Of a stretch of 64,000 bases of DNA, positions 54,601-64,000 are shown in pieces. Origin of the DNA: Theropithecus gelada (lineage: Eukaryota; Chordata; Mammalia; Primates; Cercopithecidae); NCBI RefSeq assembly GCF_003255815.1, contig NC_037669.1, forward strand, positions 54,494,982 to 54,558,981. Direction: 5' to 3'. The notes under the pieces were generated by a model, which was given only the letters and a program-made list of their open reading frames with translations, was not told the origin of the DNA and did not search any database. Numbering within the stretch: the stretch's first letter is position 1; every line of letters begins with the position of its first letter. Both the position numbers and the translations under genes were made by a program.

Positions 54601-57600
54601 TGGGGGACATCTGTGCTAGCAAAGGCTGAGAACAAAGACTGAAGCCTCCAGCTCCTGCCACGTGACAGTGCAAGACGATGGACATAGGGCTGAACTGGGA
54701 GTCCAGAGAGCTCTGACAGAAACAAATTCTCTGGCCTCATCTTCTCCTCTCTGGCCCTTGCCCTTCTGTAAAATGGGAGGCTTGGGCTACAGCAGTGGTT
54801 TTTGAAGATTTTTTTCAGCTACCAAACCCTTTCCAGAGAACCCAATATAGTAACTGAGAGAAGTCAAAGTGGGTGTCTGGTCCGAGTCACAGTTGGGGGC
54901 CTGCACCTCCCCCAACCCCTCTTGCTGCCAACAGCAATTCCTGAGATATTCTCAAGGAGCCCCTCTGTGCCCAACACCACTTGAAAATCACTCTGCTAGA
55001 TGATTTCTAAGGTTCCTCGTGGCCAGTGGAGATTTTGTCCTTAGAAAGACCAAGCAAGCAATGGCCGGACGCGGTGGCTCATGCCTGTAATTCAAGATAC
55101 TCGGGAGGCTGAGGCAAGAGAATCACTTGAACCCGGGAGGCAGAGGTTGGAGATAGCGCCACTGCATTCCAGCCTGGGCGACAAAGGGAGACTCTGTCTC
55201 AAAAAAAAAAAAAAAAAGACCAAGCAGTAGTCTCTCGATTACCTTTTACCATGGAAGCCATGGCTACTTCTCATGTCCAGAAAAACGTCTTACACCGTGT
55301 AGTGGCTGCCTTCTAGGACATCCGCCTAGTGCATGGGCTGAGCACGCTCCCTTTCTTTGGGACCTGGCCCTGACACCATCCAGGGATGGAGCCCTGGGCA
55401 GCCAGGTTTGCATGCTGGACTGCCCCGCCATGCCTAATTGGCCAAGCGGTAGACACCTGACCCAAGTTCAGCCAATCAGGCCCACCGCAGAGGGAGGACC
55501 TCAGGGTGGAGGCTCATTCACTGCGTTAAAACCTGCGGGCAGATCCGTTCCCTCCAGGGAGCACCACGGAGGAAAGGAGAAGGGGTCTATAGAGAAGGGG
55601 GAATAAAGCCGATTCACAGAGAGTGCATCAAGTTCGTTAACATCCCCGTATTTGGTCCTGCACCCTGAGGCCCTGCAATACCCCTGTCCTGCTCAGACTT
55701 CGCACTATCCATCCCTACCTACCCAGCCCCTTGGCTGACGCGAGCTCCAGGAGGTCTGCGGCTTGCCATAACCCTGGTTTGTGCATCAGACCTCTGTGAA
55801 GGGGCCGTCCCCGATGAGGTGGACCCACACGCCCAGGCAGCGAGGTTGCTGCGGGCGAGGCTCACCTCCTGCAGGCTGATGTTACGCTTCCGCAGGCACA
55901 GGCAGGCGGCCATGGCCAGGGCCTTGGCACAGTCCTCCGGAAGCCTCCCTGCACCCTTCTCCAGGTACTTCTGGCAGATCTCCTTTGCCATCACGTTCTC
56001 CACGCCCGTCTTCCTGGAGCAGAGCGAGGCGGTGCTGCTTGGAATTTCACTGAGGAGTAAATCCTTCTGTGGGAAGAAGTGTAGAAATGCCCTTGTGTGA
56101 GCTGCAGGGCTGCGACAGCCAACGCACGCGCCCCAGTCACCTCTAGAGCTGCAAAAAATGCTCAAAACCAACAGGACATCGTAAGAATAAATGCAAGGAT
56201 TCCAGAAAGAAGTAAAACACCCAAGAAATGGAGAAGGACTCGATTTCCTACATGCACAAGACACTCCGTAGTGAACTCATGCCACAAACGCGGGGCCTTA
56301 ATTTTTCTAGGCCTCGGTTGGTTCATCAGGAAAATGGGAATAACAAAAATACCTACACCAGGGCCGGGCGCCGTGGCTCATGCCTGTAATCCTAGCACTT
56401 TGGGAGGCAGAGGCGGGTGGATCACTTGAGGTCAGGAGTTCAAGACCAGCCTGGCCAACATGGCATAACCCCGTCTCTACTAAAAATATAAAAATTAGCT
56501 GGGCTTGGCTGGGCGCGGTAGCTCAGGCTTGTAATCCCAGCACTTTGGGAGGCCGAGGTGGGCGGATCACGAGGTCAGGAGATCGAGACCATCTTGGCTA
56601 ACACGGTGAAACCCCGTCTCTACTAAAAATACAAAAAATTAGCCGGGCGTGGTGGCGGGCACCTGTAGTCCCAGCTACTCGGGAGGCTGAGGCAGGAGAA
56701 TGGCATGAACCCGGGAGGCAGAGCTTGCAGTGAGCCGAGATCACACTACTGCACTCCAGCCCAGGCGACAGAGCGAGACTCCGTCTCAAAAAAAAAAAAA
56801 AAAAAATTTCAAATGTAGGATTCTAACCTATGTATACATAACAGGAGAACCACAAAGAAAATATGTCTATACTTTTTATACATTTTGTATTTACATATAT
56901 TTTATATTTTGTACCACATAAAATACAGGAATCTGAACTATGCATACAATAGCACGTAAGCTATATAAATAATTTTATACAAATATGTAAGATTTATTTA
57001 ATATAAATTATATGTTGTATATTTCATGAGTAATATGGTCTATATGATTAGCATATATAAATGTTACAAATAGAGTATACTAAATATTGTAAAAACATGT
57101 ATTGTAGGCCAGGCATGGTGCCTCAGGCCTGTAATCTCAGTGCTTTGGGAGGCCAAGGAGGGCAGATCACTCAAGGTCAGGAGTTCGGGACCAGCCTGGT
57201 TGACATGGTGAAACCTCATCTCTACTAAAAATACAAAAAATTAGCCAGGCATGGGGGCACACACCTGTAGTCCCAGGTACTTGGGAGGCTGAGGCAGGAG
57301 AATTGCTTGAACTGGGGAGGGAGAGGTTGCAGTGAGCTGAGATCACACCACTGCACTCCAGCCTGGACGACAGAGTAGACTCCGTCTCAAAAAAAATAAA
57401 TAAATAATAAATAAAAATAGAAATAGGCCGGGCACAGTGATATAATCATAGCTCACTACAGTCTCAACCTCCTCGGTTCAATCGATTCTCCAACCTCAGC
57501 CTCCCAAGTAGCTGGGACTATAGGTGCATGCCATTGTACTTGGCTAATTTTTTAATTTTTTGTAGAGATGGGGTCTCATTACGTTGCCCAGGCTGATCTT

Positions 57601-60600
57601 GAACTCCTGGGCTCAAGCAGTCCTCCTGCCTTGGCATCTCAAAGTGCTCAGATCATAGGTGTGAGCCACTGCACCCAGCCTAAATGTTTATTTTTTTAAA
57701 AGTGTGCTAGTGTTTAAAGCTGATAATCAAGAACAGCAGAAGTGTATTATTTTCATTTTTTCTAGAGGCAGGGTCTCACAATTTGCCCCAACTGGAAACC
57801 TGCCATCATTGCCATGTATCTTGATGCAAAGACTATGATGATAATCAAAGTACAGAAGACACCTGGTGTTTAAACAGTGGTTGGGGGACTGAGAACACGC
57901 GATGAAAGGATGTTGAGGGAACTTCACCATGGAGGAGTCTGCAGCTCCACCTGAAACCACTGATCAATCTTAGCACTAACCTGAACACACTTATTGGTCT
58001 TAGCACTAGAAGTAGGACAACAGGCTACGCGCCCCGTGTAGTGAAGAACTGGGAGGCTCACAGCGCCTCCAGAAAGTTTTCTTGACGAAGGCAATGACCA
58101 TGACTAAACAAGTCACAAGTGCTAAGTACGAAATACAGGAAATATGAGGAACAGAGAAACAAGGGAAGGAGACCACAGGATGTAATCAGCAAAACCCAGA
58201 ATGTGAGACAGTCTGTCTATATAGGGCAAATGACCTACTCTATGCAAAATGCAACGACATCCAAAATGAAAAAGGGCATTGCGGGAGAGGTTGCGAGAGA
58301 ATAAGAGTCTTAAAAAACATAACCATGCCCAGGCATGGTGGTTCACGCCTATAATCTCAGCACTTTTGGGAGGCTAAGGCAGGTGAACGCTGGAGCCCAG
58401 GAGTTCAAAACCAGCCTGGGCAACAAAGTGACATGCCATCTCCATATAAAATTGAAAAAAAAATAAACATAACCAAAGTAATATATGGACATTTTGGGAG
58501 TCTAGTTTCAAACAAACTACCTTTAAAAAGCAACTTTTGGCTCGACACGGTGGCTCACGCCTATAATCCCAAGACTTTGGGAGGCCAAGGCAGGAGGATC
58601 ACTTGGGCTCAGGAGTTCGAGACCAGCCTGGGCAACGTGGCAAAACCCCATCTCTATTAAAAATACAAAAATTATCTGGGCCATGGTGGCACACACCTGT
58701 GATCCAGCTACATGGGAAGCTGAGGCAGGACAATTGCTTGAACCTGGGAGACAGAGGTTGCAGTAAGCCAAGAGCACACCACTGTACTCCAGCCTGGGCC
58801 ACAGAGGGAGACTCCACTTCAAAAAAAAAATTAAAATTAAACATAAGTGGTTAAAATTTGGGGGCAAAAGTTTACCTTTCCTTTCATTTCTACTCTCCAA
58901 AGGTAACCCCTGCTAATAGTTTGGATTATATTACTTTCTGCTATACAGCTGTAATTATTTTGGTTATATATTTACTTATATAATAATTATAACAGTAACC
59001 TATGAGCTATTAAAATAATAGCAATATCAGCATGGGCAACATAACAAGACCCCATCTCTACAAATAAAAAATTAAAAATTAGCTGGGCGTGAGGGCACAT
59101 GCCTGTGGTCTCAGTTACTTGGGAGGCCGCCGAGGCAGATGGATCACTTGAGGTCAGGAGTTCAAGACCAGCCTGGTCAACATGGTGAAACCCTGTCTCT
59201 ACTGAAAATACGAAAATTAGCTGGGTGTGTTGGTCCACACCTGTAATCCCAGCTACTCGGGAGGCTGTTGCAGGAGAATCAATTGAAGGCAGGAGGCAGA
59301 GGCTGCAGTGAGCCGAGATTGCACCACTGTACTCCGGCCTGGGTGACAGAGTGAGACTGTCTCAAAATAAAAATAAATAAAATAAAAATTAGCTAGGAGT
59401 GGTGGCACATGCCTGTAGTCCCAATTACTTGGGAGGCTAAAGCAAGGGATCACTTGAGGCCATGGGTTCAAAGTTACAGTGAGCCATGATTGTACCACTA
59501 CACTCTAGCCTAGGTGGCAGAGACCCTATCTCAAATAATAATGATAATAATAATAGTTAACATATATTGTTTATTATGTTCTAGTTACTGTTTTAGGCAT
59601 CTCACACATTATTTAACCTTCAATAACACTGTCAGATGCCGGGCACAGTGACTCATGCCTATAATCCCAGCTACTCGGGAGGCTAAGGTGAGAGGATCCC
59701 TTGAGCCCAGGAGTCCGAGGTGGCAGCGAGCTATGGTCATGCCACTGCACTTCTCCAGCCTTCTTGACAAAGGAAGACCCCATCTCCAAAAATGATAACA
59801 AACAAATATACCTTGTCAGGAGAGTACTATTATTATCCTCAATTTATAGAGAAGAAAATATGTGATACAATGTTTTCATTCATTCATCCATCTATTTTTA
59901 GCAAAAATGTGATCATATTATATACTATTCTGAATTTGCTTTTTTCACTTGGAGATATGTCCCTGTCAGAACATACATGTCTTTTTCAATTTACTTTTTT
60001 ATTTTTTTGAGACAGAGTCTTACTCTATTGCCCAGGCTGGAGTGCTGTGGCGCAATCTCAACTCACTGCACTCCACCTCCCATGTTCAAGCAATTCTCCT
60101 GCTTCAGCCTCCTGAGTAGCTGGGACTACAGGCACTCGCCACCCACCCAGCTAATTTTGTATTTTTAGTAGAGACGGGATTTCACCATGTTGCCCAGGCT
60201 GGTCTTGAACTCCAGAGCTCAAGTGATCCACCCACCTCAGCCTCCCAAAGTGCCGGGATTACAGCCGTGAGCCACCACACCCAGCCTCTTTTTCATTTTT
60301 TAAAATAAGAATGTTTCTGTTGGCTTTATTCAGAGTTGCCAAAACCTGGAAATAACCCAAATGTCCAGCAACTGGTAAATGGATAAACAGTCATCTATCC
60401 ATACAATGGAATACTCTTCAGCAATGAAAAGGAATGAATTACTGACACATCAACAACATGAATGAATCTAAGCACCACGCTACATGAAGGGGGACAGAAA
60501 CAAATGGGTGCATCCTCCGTGGGCCCATTGATATGACCCTCTAAAGAAGATAGACCTATGTGGACAGAAATTAGATGAGTAGTTGCCAGGTCCTGGAAGT

Positions 60601-63377
60601 GGCGGGAATTTTCTAGGGTGACAAAAATATTCCATATCTTGATTGTGGTGGTGGTTAAATGACTGTATACGTTTGTCAAAACTCATACAGGCTGGGCGCC
60701 ATGGCTCACACCTGTAATCCTCACACTTTGAGAGGCCAAGATGGGAAGATCGCTTGAGCCTAGGCATTCGAGGCTGCAGTGAGCTACAATCATGCCACTG
60801 CACTCCAGCCTGAGTGACAGGGCAAGATCCCTCCCTATCTCTAAATCAAATTAATTAAAATTGGTCAGGCGCAGTGGCTCACTCCTGTAATTCCAACACT
60901 TTGGGAGGCCAAGGTGGGCAGATCACCTGAGTTATGTCAGGAGTTTGAGACCAGCCTGGCCAACATGGCAAAACCCCATCTCTACCAAAACAATACAAAA
61001 ATTAGCCAGGTATGGTGACACGCACCAGTAGTCCCAGCTACTCAGGAGGCTGAGGCAGGGGAATCTCTTGACCCGGTGGGGTGGAGGTTGCAGTGAGCCA
61101 AGATCATGCCACTGCACTCCAGCCTGGGCAACAGAGCGAGACTCTGCCTCGGAAAAAAAAATGCCACTACAAATATCCTTGTTCATCTGTCTCTCCTCAC
61201 ATGTGTGCATGTTTCTCTAGGCACAAACGGAATTGCTGCGTCAGAGGGTACCCCTACTTTCAATTTTGGTGGAAACCACCAAATGCCCTCAGGAAACACT
61301 GTGGCAACTAACACTTTCCTAAGCCTGGGGGAGGCCTGCTTCCTCCTACCCTGGGCCACGGGAAGTCAGCAAGCTTTCCTCCCAGGCTCAAATCTTGATT
61401 AACCATCGGATTGTACCTACCACAACAGAACACGATAAGAGACCATACGAGAGTCTAGAGTAAGAAACTACATTTTAAAAAATGGTTATTTTCCACATTT
61501 TTAGAAATCATTAGCAAAAAAATAATTCTAGACAACTTCATGTCAGTGCCTCAAAAGCCTCCTTCTACTGTGATACTTGTCCTGGGAGCCCCAGAGGACT
61601 GCTGGGAAATGCATCTCAAGAAAATAAGAAACTGCCCCCAAACAGCCCCAAACCACATCTGAGCTGCCCAGAGAGACCTCTCTGCAGCGTATGGGATTGA
61701 CTGGCCAAAAGGGGTGGAACTCACAGAGTTCAGCAAAGGAACATGTCGTGACTTTCTGCATGTAGCGGGGAGGCCTTCAGCCTCCCTACCCCAGAGCCCA
61801 GGGGATGCTTCTGGGGCCCAGTGACTAGGAAAAAAAAAAAAAATCTGTCTGTTCCAATGGCCTCAATATCCAGTAGGAAAAGGTGCCCCCTCTCAAACTG
61901 ATGAGGAAGACTAGAGCTTGCATGAGATTTGAAACTCTGCACAAGCCATGGGTCCAATTAAACCCCAGTTCCACCACTGGTCTCACTGAGGGGTGTGAGA
62001 CAAGTCACTTCAGCTTGCCCTCAGTTTTCTCAGCTATAAATGGGAATGATAATACTGAATTCATATGGTTGGACTGTCAGAAGAAACAAGCAGGAGGCAG
62101 ATGTGGTTAAGAACTCAGGATCTCGGGGCAGGGAGATCTGACTCAGAATTCCAGCTCTGACACTTGGTAACTCCAACCAAGATCCTAGGCCAACCTCAGA
62201 GCCAGCTTTCCTCATCTGCAGATGAACATAATGACTCTATCATGGAAAAGTTGAGATGATTTAGGTAGATAATGTATGGAAAGTATTTAACACAAAGTCA
62301 GGCTAGGTTGTTATATTTTTACTCTCTTTTGAGACAGGGTCTCACTCTGTCACCCAGGCTGGAGTGCACTGGCACAATCTCGGCTCACTGCAACTTCCAT
62401 CTCCTGGGTTCAAGCGATTCTCCTGCCTCAGCCTCCCAAGTAGCTGGGATTACAGGTATGTGCCACTACACTCAGCTAATTTTTGTATTTTTAGTAGAGA
62501 CGGGGTTTTGCCATGTTGCCCAGGCTGGTCTCGAACTCCTGGCCTCAAGTGATCCGCCTGCCTTGGCCTCCTCCAAAGTGCTAGGATTAGAGGTGTGAGC
62601 TACCACACCTAGTCAGGTTGTTATATTTTTTTAAATGACTCTGTATATCAGATCTTTGGCCTATAAAATGGAAATTGTTTTTATTAAAGAAACTTATTTA
62701 AAAGGGCAGAAATTAACTTTTATCAATTTGAGGAAAATCCCTAACGAATTGCATGATATGTAGAGAAGAAGTGCACTTTCTGTAAACATTCCAAATTCTT
62801 TTTTTTTGAGATGGAATCTTGCTCTGTCACCCAGGCTAGAGCGCAGTGGCACAATTTCGGCTCACTGCACCCTCTGCCTCCCAGGTTCAAGTGATTCTCC
62901 TGCCTCAGTCTACCAAGTAGCTAGGATTACAGGTGCATGCCACCACGCCTGGATAATATTGCGGGGGTTTCATACTTTTTTTTTTTTTTTTAAATAGAGA
63001 CGGGATTTCATCATTTTGGCCAGGCTGGTCTTGAACTCCTGATCTCAAGTGATCCACCCACATCAGCCTCCCAAAGGCTGGGATCACAGGCATGAGCCAC
63101 GGTACCAAGCCCCACATGCTATTATCATGAAAAAGCAATGGTTGGCTGGTAGGTGGGGATGGGAGGTTAAAGCTGCTTTGTGGAGATGCAAATGCAAGCT
63201 TGGACTGGGCCTCATTAGCATGTGTAAAATTAGCTAGAGTTGAGATCATTGCCCTCTCTACAGAGCTGTGAGTCCCAAATATACCACCCAGCCAAATGTG
63301 ACAAGTTCCCTTACCAGGTAAACCGGGCTTCGGTTGTTATCCATTGCAGGGATGCCAGTGAGGACCTCGGCCAACAC
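48505..63377 (-). CDS. IRAK2: IRAK2, C-terminal part of spliced coding region (5' exons outside the window)
   Basis: IRAK2 is a cytoplasmic pseudokinase of the Myddosome that links IL-1/Toll-like receptors through MyD88 and IRAK4 to TRAF6. Four exons are visible: 63377-63315, 56066-55866, 52123-51832 and 48617-48505 (TGA). They encode 222 residues, which would be 404-625 by human numbering. The first two finish the kinase-like domain. The third has two TRAF6-binding motifs of the form PxExx(acidic): PEETDD and PTENGE, whose central Glu fall at 528 and 559 on that numbering. The protein ends IELFGP. All junctions are GT-AG and keep frame. Earlier exons lie beyond 64000. Confidence 0.96.
48922..49123 (-). 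mobile_element. Alu in the nest, internally deleted
   Basis: Starts with a T-tract and CTCTGTCGCCCAGGCTGGG, then jumps to CACACACAGTTAGTTTTT, missing most of the right arm. Confidence 0.8.
49148..49445 (-). mobile_element. Alu (AluY-like) in the nest
   Basis: Full reverse Alu ending GAGCCACTAGGCCTGGCC. Confidence 0.92.
49446..49592 (-). mobile_element. Alu left arm in the nest
   Basis: Left arm with T-tract, no right arm; ends in GCCTGGCTGGCC. Confidence 0.85.
50012..50309 (+). mobile_element. Alu (AluS-like)
   Basis: Full Alu in IRAK2 intron. Confidence 0.93.
50391..50690 (-). mobile_element. Alu (AluS-like)
   Basis: Reverse Alu; GAAGGTATCTT on both sides. A C7 run sits in the T-tract. 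Confidence 0.94.
50704..51005 (-). mobile_element. Alu (AluS-like)
   Basis: Reverse Alu directly after the previous one, GGAAGATATCTTT on its right side: two insertions at nearly the same target. Confidence 0.93.
51140..51437 (-). mobile_element. Alu (AluS-like)
   Basis: Reverse Alu; ATTGTGTTTTT / GTTGTGTTTTT flanks. Confidence 0.93.
51832..52123 (-). CDS. IRAK2: IRAK2 penultimate coding exon, TRAF6-binding tail
   Basis: Acceptor CCCAAAG/GTGCG, donor GGATG/GTAAG; 292 nt. Begins VRGSVAAVEERLRG. It holds both TRAF6-type motifs in a Ser/acidic tail and ends LEPPKD plus one base. A longer open frame (51449-52588) is this exon read into both introns. Confidence 0.95.
52124..52749. other. IRAK2 intron, unassigned
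   Basis: Sequence next to the penultimate exon. No repeat or other gene recognised. Confidence 0.45.
52750..52777 (+). repeat. (TG)n microsatellite
   Basis: Short interrupted GT run. Confidence 0.85.
52904..52950 (+). repeat. (CA)n microsatellite
   Basis: Interrupted CA run with ACATA at its end. Confidence 0.9.
53070..53170 (-). mobile_element. MIR fragment
   Basis: AAAGCCACCCAGCCA and CAAACCCAGGCCTGCTTATC match reverse MIR. Confidence 0.55.
53215..53342 (+). mobile_element. L2 fragment
   Basis: ATCCTTCAAGGCCCAGGTCA and following text fits the L2 3' end. Confidence 0.5.
53345..53760 (+). mobile_element. possible MaLR-type LTR relic
   Basis: CTAGATGTGGCCATGTGACT, TGGAAGCCACATGGTAAGGA and GAGAATAAACGTCTAT appear in an order typical of such LTRs. 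Low certainty on family. Confidence 0.45.
53840..54440 (+). mobile_element. L2 3'-end relic split by an Alu
   Basis: Left TCTGATTATGTTCTACCTCTG; right CAAAGCCCTCTATCATTGG and TTCTGCCTGGATTGCTCTTC. Confidence 0.65.
53883..54186 (+). mobile_element. Alu (AluS-like)
   Basis: Full Alu inside the L2 relic; tail has CAACAACAA. Confidence 0.93.
54793..54996 (+). mobile_element. hAT MITE-like element with terminal inverted repeats
   Basis: CAGTGGTTTTTGAAGA at the left and CTTGAAAATCACTCTG at the right are inverted ends of MER5-like type, about 200 bp apart. Confidence 0.6.
55061..55219 (+). mobile_element. half-length Alu made by loss between arms
   Basis: Normal 5' start, then CTGTAATTCAAGATACTCGGG joins left-arm start to right arm; A-tail present; target duplication AGACCAAGCA on both sides. 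Confidence 0.9.
55220..55865. other. IRAK2 intron, unassigned
   Basis: No repeat or other gene recognised. Contains AATAAAG at 55602, of unknown meaning. Confidence 0.4.
55866..56066 (-). CDS. IRAK2: IRAK2 exon, end of pseudokinase domain
   Basis: Acceptor CCCACAG/AAGGAT, donor CAGGAG/GTGAG; 201 nt, 67 codons, phase 0. Encodes KDLLLSEIPSS through CQKYLEKGAG to NISLQE. Confidence 0.95.
56362..56505 (+). mobile_element. Alu, 3' half replaced by another Alu
   Basis: Left arm and start of the right arm, ending AGCTGGGCTT at the next Alu. Confidence 0.88.
56506..56806 (+). mobile_element. AluY
   Basis: Full AluY, little diverged, fused to the previous element. Confidence 0.94.
56807..57106. other. 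AT-rich tract
   Basis: Strongly AT-rich with many TATA/ATAT words. No gene. Confidence 0.7.
57107..57423 (+). mobile_element. Alu (AluS-like)
   Basis: Full Alu with (AAAT)n tail. Confidence 0.92.
57426..57681 (-). mobile_element. Alu fused to an inverted Alu start
   Basis: The first 15 bases read as a plus-strand Alu head (GGCCGGGCACAGTG), then reverse Alu follows at once (ATAATCATAGCTCACTACAG) to CACCCAGCC. Confidence 0.8.
57682..58320. other. IRAK2 intron, unassigned
   Basis: No repeat or gene recognised. Confidence 0.4.
58323..58467 (+). mobile_element. FLAM-like free left Alu monomer
   Basis: Left arm and tail only; AAACATAACCA on both sides. Confidence 0.85.
58539..58832 (+). mobile_element. 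Alu
   Basis: Full Alu; one base lost in CTGTGATCCAGC. Confidence 0.92.
59027..59540 (+). mobile_element. rearranged multi-arm Alu
   Basis: Part of a left arm with right-arm start (to 59128), joined GGCCG/CCGAGG to an Alu lacking its first 45 bp, then one extra right arm (59385-59540). Tail (ATA/ATG)n. Confidence 0.82.
59636..59795 (+). mobile_element. half-length Alu
   Basis: Left-arm head joined to right arm at CTATAATCCCAGCTACTCGG, the same fusion type as at 55061. Confidence 0.88.
59995..60286 (-). mobile_element. Alu
   Basis: Reverse Alu with small deletions. Confidence 0.92.
60315..60686 (+). mobile_element. L1M-type 3'-end relic
   Basis: CCAAAACCTGGAAATAACCC, ACAATGGAATACTCTTCAGC and TTCCATATCTTGATTGTGGT are in the order of an old L1 ORF2 end and 3'UTR. 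Confidence 0.85.
60689..60857 (+). mobile_element. half-length Alu
   Basis: Left arm through TTGAGCCTAGGCATTCGAGG, then right arm GCTGCAGTGAG; the fusion point differs from 55061 and 59636. Confidence 0.85.
60862..61160 (+). mobile_element. Alu (AluS-like)
   Basis: Full Alu in IRAK2 intron. Confidence 0.92.
61161..61959. other. IRAK2 intron, unassigned
   Basis: No other repeat or gene recognised. Confidence 0.4.
61960..62310 (+). mobile_element. MIR relics, two adjacent
   Basis: TCAGTTTTCTCAGCTATAAATG at 62022 and CCAGCTCTGACACTTGG at 62150 are two separate MIR starts. Confidence 0.6.
62321..62618 (-). mobile_element. Alu (AluS-like)
   Basis: Reverse Alu; AGGTTGTTATATTTTT on both sides. 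Confidence 0.94.
62800..63112 (-). mobile_element. Alu with an internal T-tract
   Basis: Reverse Alu; the middle A-rich region has expanded to TACTTTTTTTTTT. Confidence 0.88.
63315..63377 (-). CDS. IRAK2: IRAK2 small exon, pseudokinase C-lobe
   Basis: Acceptor CTCCAG/GTGTTG, donor TACCTG/GTAAGG; 63 nt. Encodes VLAEVLTGIPAMDNNRSPVY plus Leu, phase 0 at both ends. Too short to stand out as an ORF but a clear IRAK2 match. Confidence 0.95.
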
Positions 63378-63629
63378 CTGGAGAGAACAGAAAGTGAGTT
63401 AGCATGGTTCAGACACTTGTACAAACAGCCAGGCCGTAGATTCTGTCTTCTCAGTTGCAAAGTCTGAGCTCGAGGCACAGCTCTGCCATTGCCAGCAGAC
63501 ACACCTGCCTAAAATCTGGAACGTGGGAATATCACTAAACACCTCCTCCCCCAATTAAAGATGCTACCAAGCTGCCAGTGGAAGGTTATAATTAATTGAT
63601 AGCCAGGCAGAGAAGATGGTTTTCAAAAA

Positions 63630-63712
63630 TTCATGTGTGTGTGTGTTAATGTATGTTACCATAAGATATATAGGTATAGATAGATATAGATAGATACACA
63701 CCCGTATATACA
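63630..63712 (+). repeat. (TG)n and (GATA)n-like microsatellite cluster
   Basis: GTGTGTGTGTG, then ATAGATAGATATAGATAGAT and CACAC pieces. Confidence 0.85.
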
Positions 63713-63734
63713 CACTATTTTTTAAAGATTGTTT

Positions 63735-64000
63735 CTTCTTTTTTTTTTTTTTGAGACGGAGTCTCGCTCTATCGCCCAGGCTAGAGTGCAGTGACCGGAT
63801 CTCGGCTCACTGCAAGCTCCGCCTCCCGGGTTTATGCCATTCTCCTGCCTCAGCCTCTCAAGTAGCTGGGACTACAGGCGCCCGCCACCTCACCTGGCTC
63901 GTTTTTTGTATTTTTTAGTAGAGACGGGGTTTCACCGGGTTAGCCAGGATGGTCTCGATCTCCTGACCTCGTGATCCGCCCGTCTCGGCCTCCCAAAGTG
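63735..64000 (-). mobile_element. AluY (Old World monkey type), cut by the window end
   Basis: Reverse AluY with GACCGGATCTCGG and GGCTCGTTTTTTG; its 5' head lies past 64000. Confidence 0.93.

Overview
The window is mammalian nuclear DNA from a primate, very probably an Old World monkey. It holds about sixty Alu elements, primate L1 sequence and two recognisable human-like genes. The young AluY copies near 18.6, 37.5, 38.4 and 63.8 kb carry an ACTAGCC change in the middle A-rich region and a GATCCGGCC change in the right arm. I know these as features of cercopithecoid AluY (AluYR-type) rather than of human AluY. No prokaryotic features are present.

Layout. Both protein-coding genes lie on the minus strand, in the same order as IRAK2-TATDN2 on human 3p25.3, shown here reversed. 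The right third (48505-63377) holds the last four coding exons of IRAK2: the end of the pseudokinase domain and the TRAF6-binding tail. Its probable 3'UTR reaches to about 46.9 kb. A GC-rich CpG-island promoter at 42.1-42.7 kb starts TATDN2. All six TATDN2 coding exons are present (41697 down to 3485). They join without any frame break into 761 codons and keep every expected TatD metal ligand. A probable last non-coding exon ends near 945.

Introns and intergenic DNA are mostly transposable elements. The main ones are: an L1 of the primate lineage (14917-20996, 14-bp target duplication, two AluY insertions, ORF1 and ORF2 broken) that has its 5' tip but lacks most of its 5'UTR; an NFYB processed pseudogene (25212-27588) inside an old HAL1-like element; several Alu-in-Alu nests; a trimeric Alu; half-length Alus; and MIR, L2, MER5-like, MLT1-like, L1M and possible LTR relics.

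The strongest unexplained structures are: (1) a 36-bp near-perfect hairpin at 47595-47709 in the presumed IRAK2 3'UTR, which looks like an inverted copy of an Alu tail plus its 3' flank; (2) the L1 5'UTR deletion; (3) a cluster of palindromic AAGCGCTT-like motifs with roughly 19-20 bp spacing beside the TATDN2 promoter; (4) a 143-bp direct duplication (22777 and 23362) with Alu fragments around it. I found no new coding system. The novelty here is in genome rearrangement and possible regulation.
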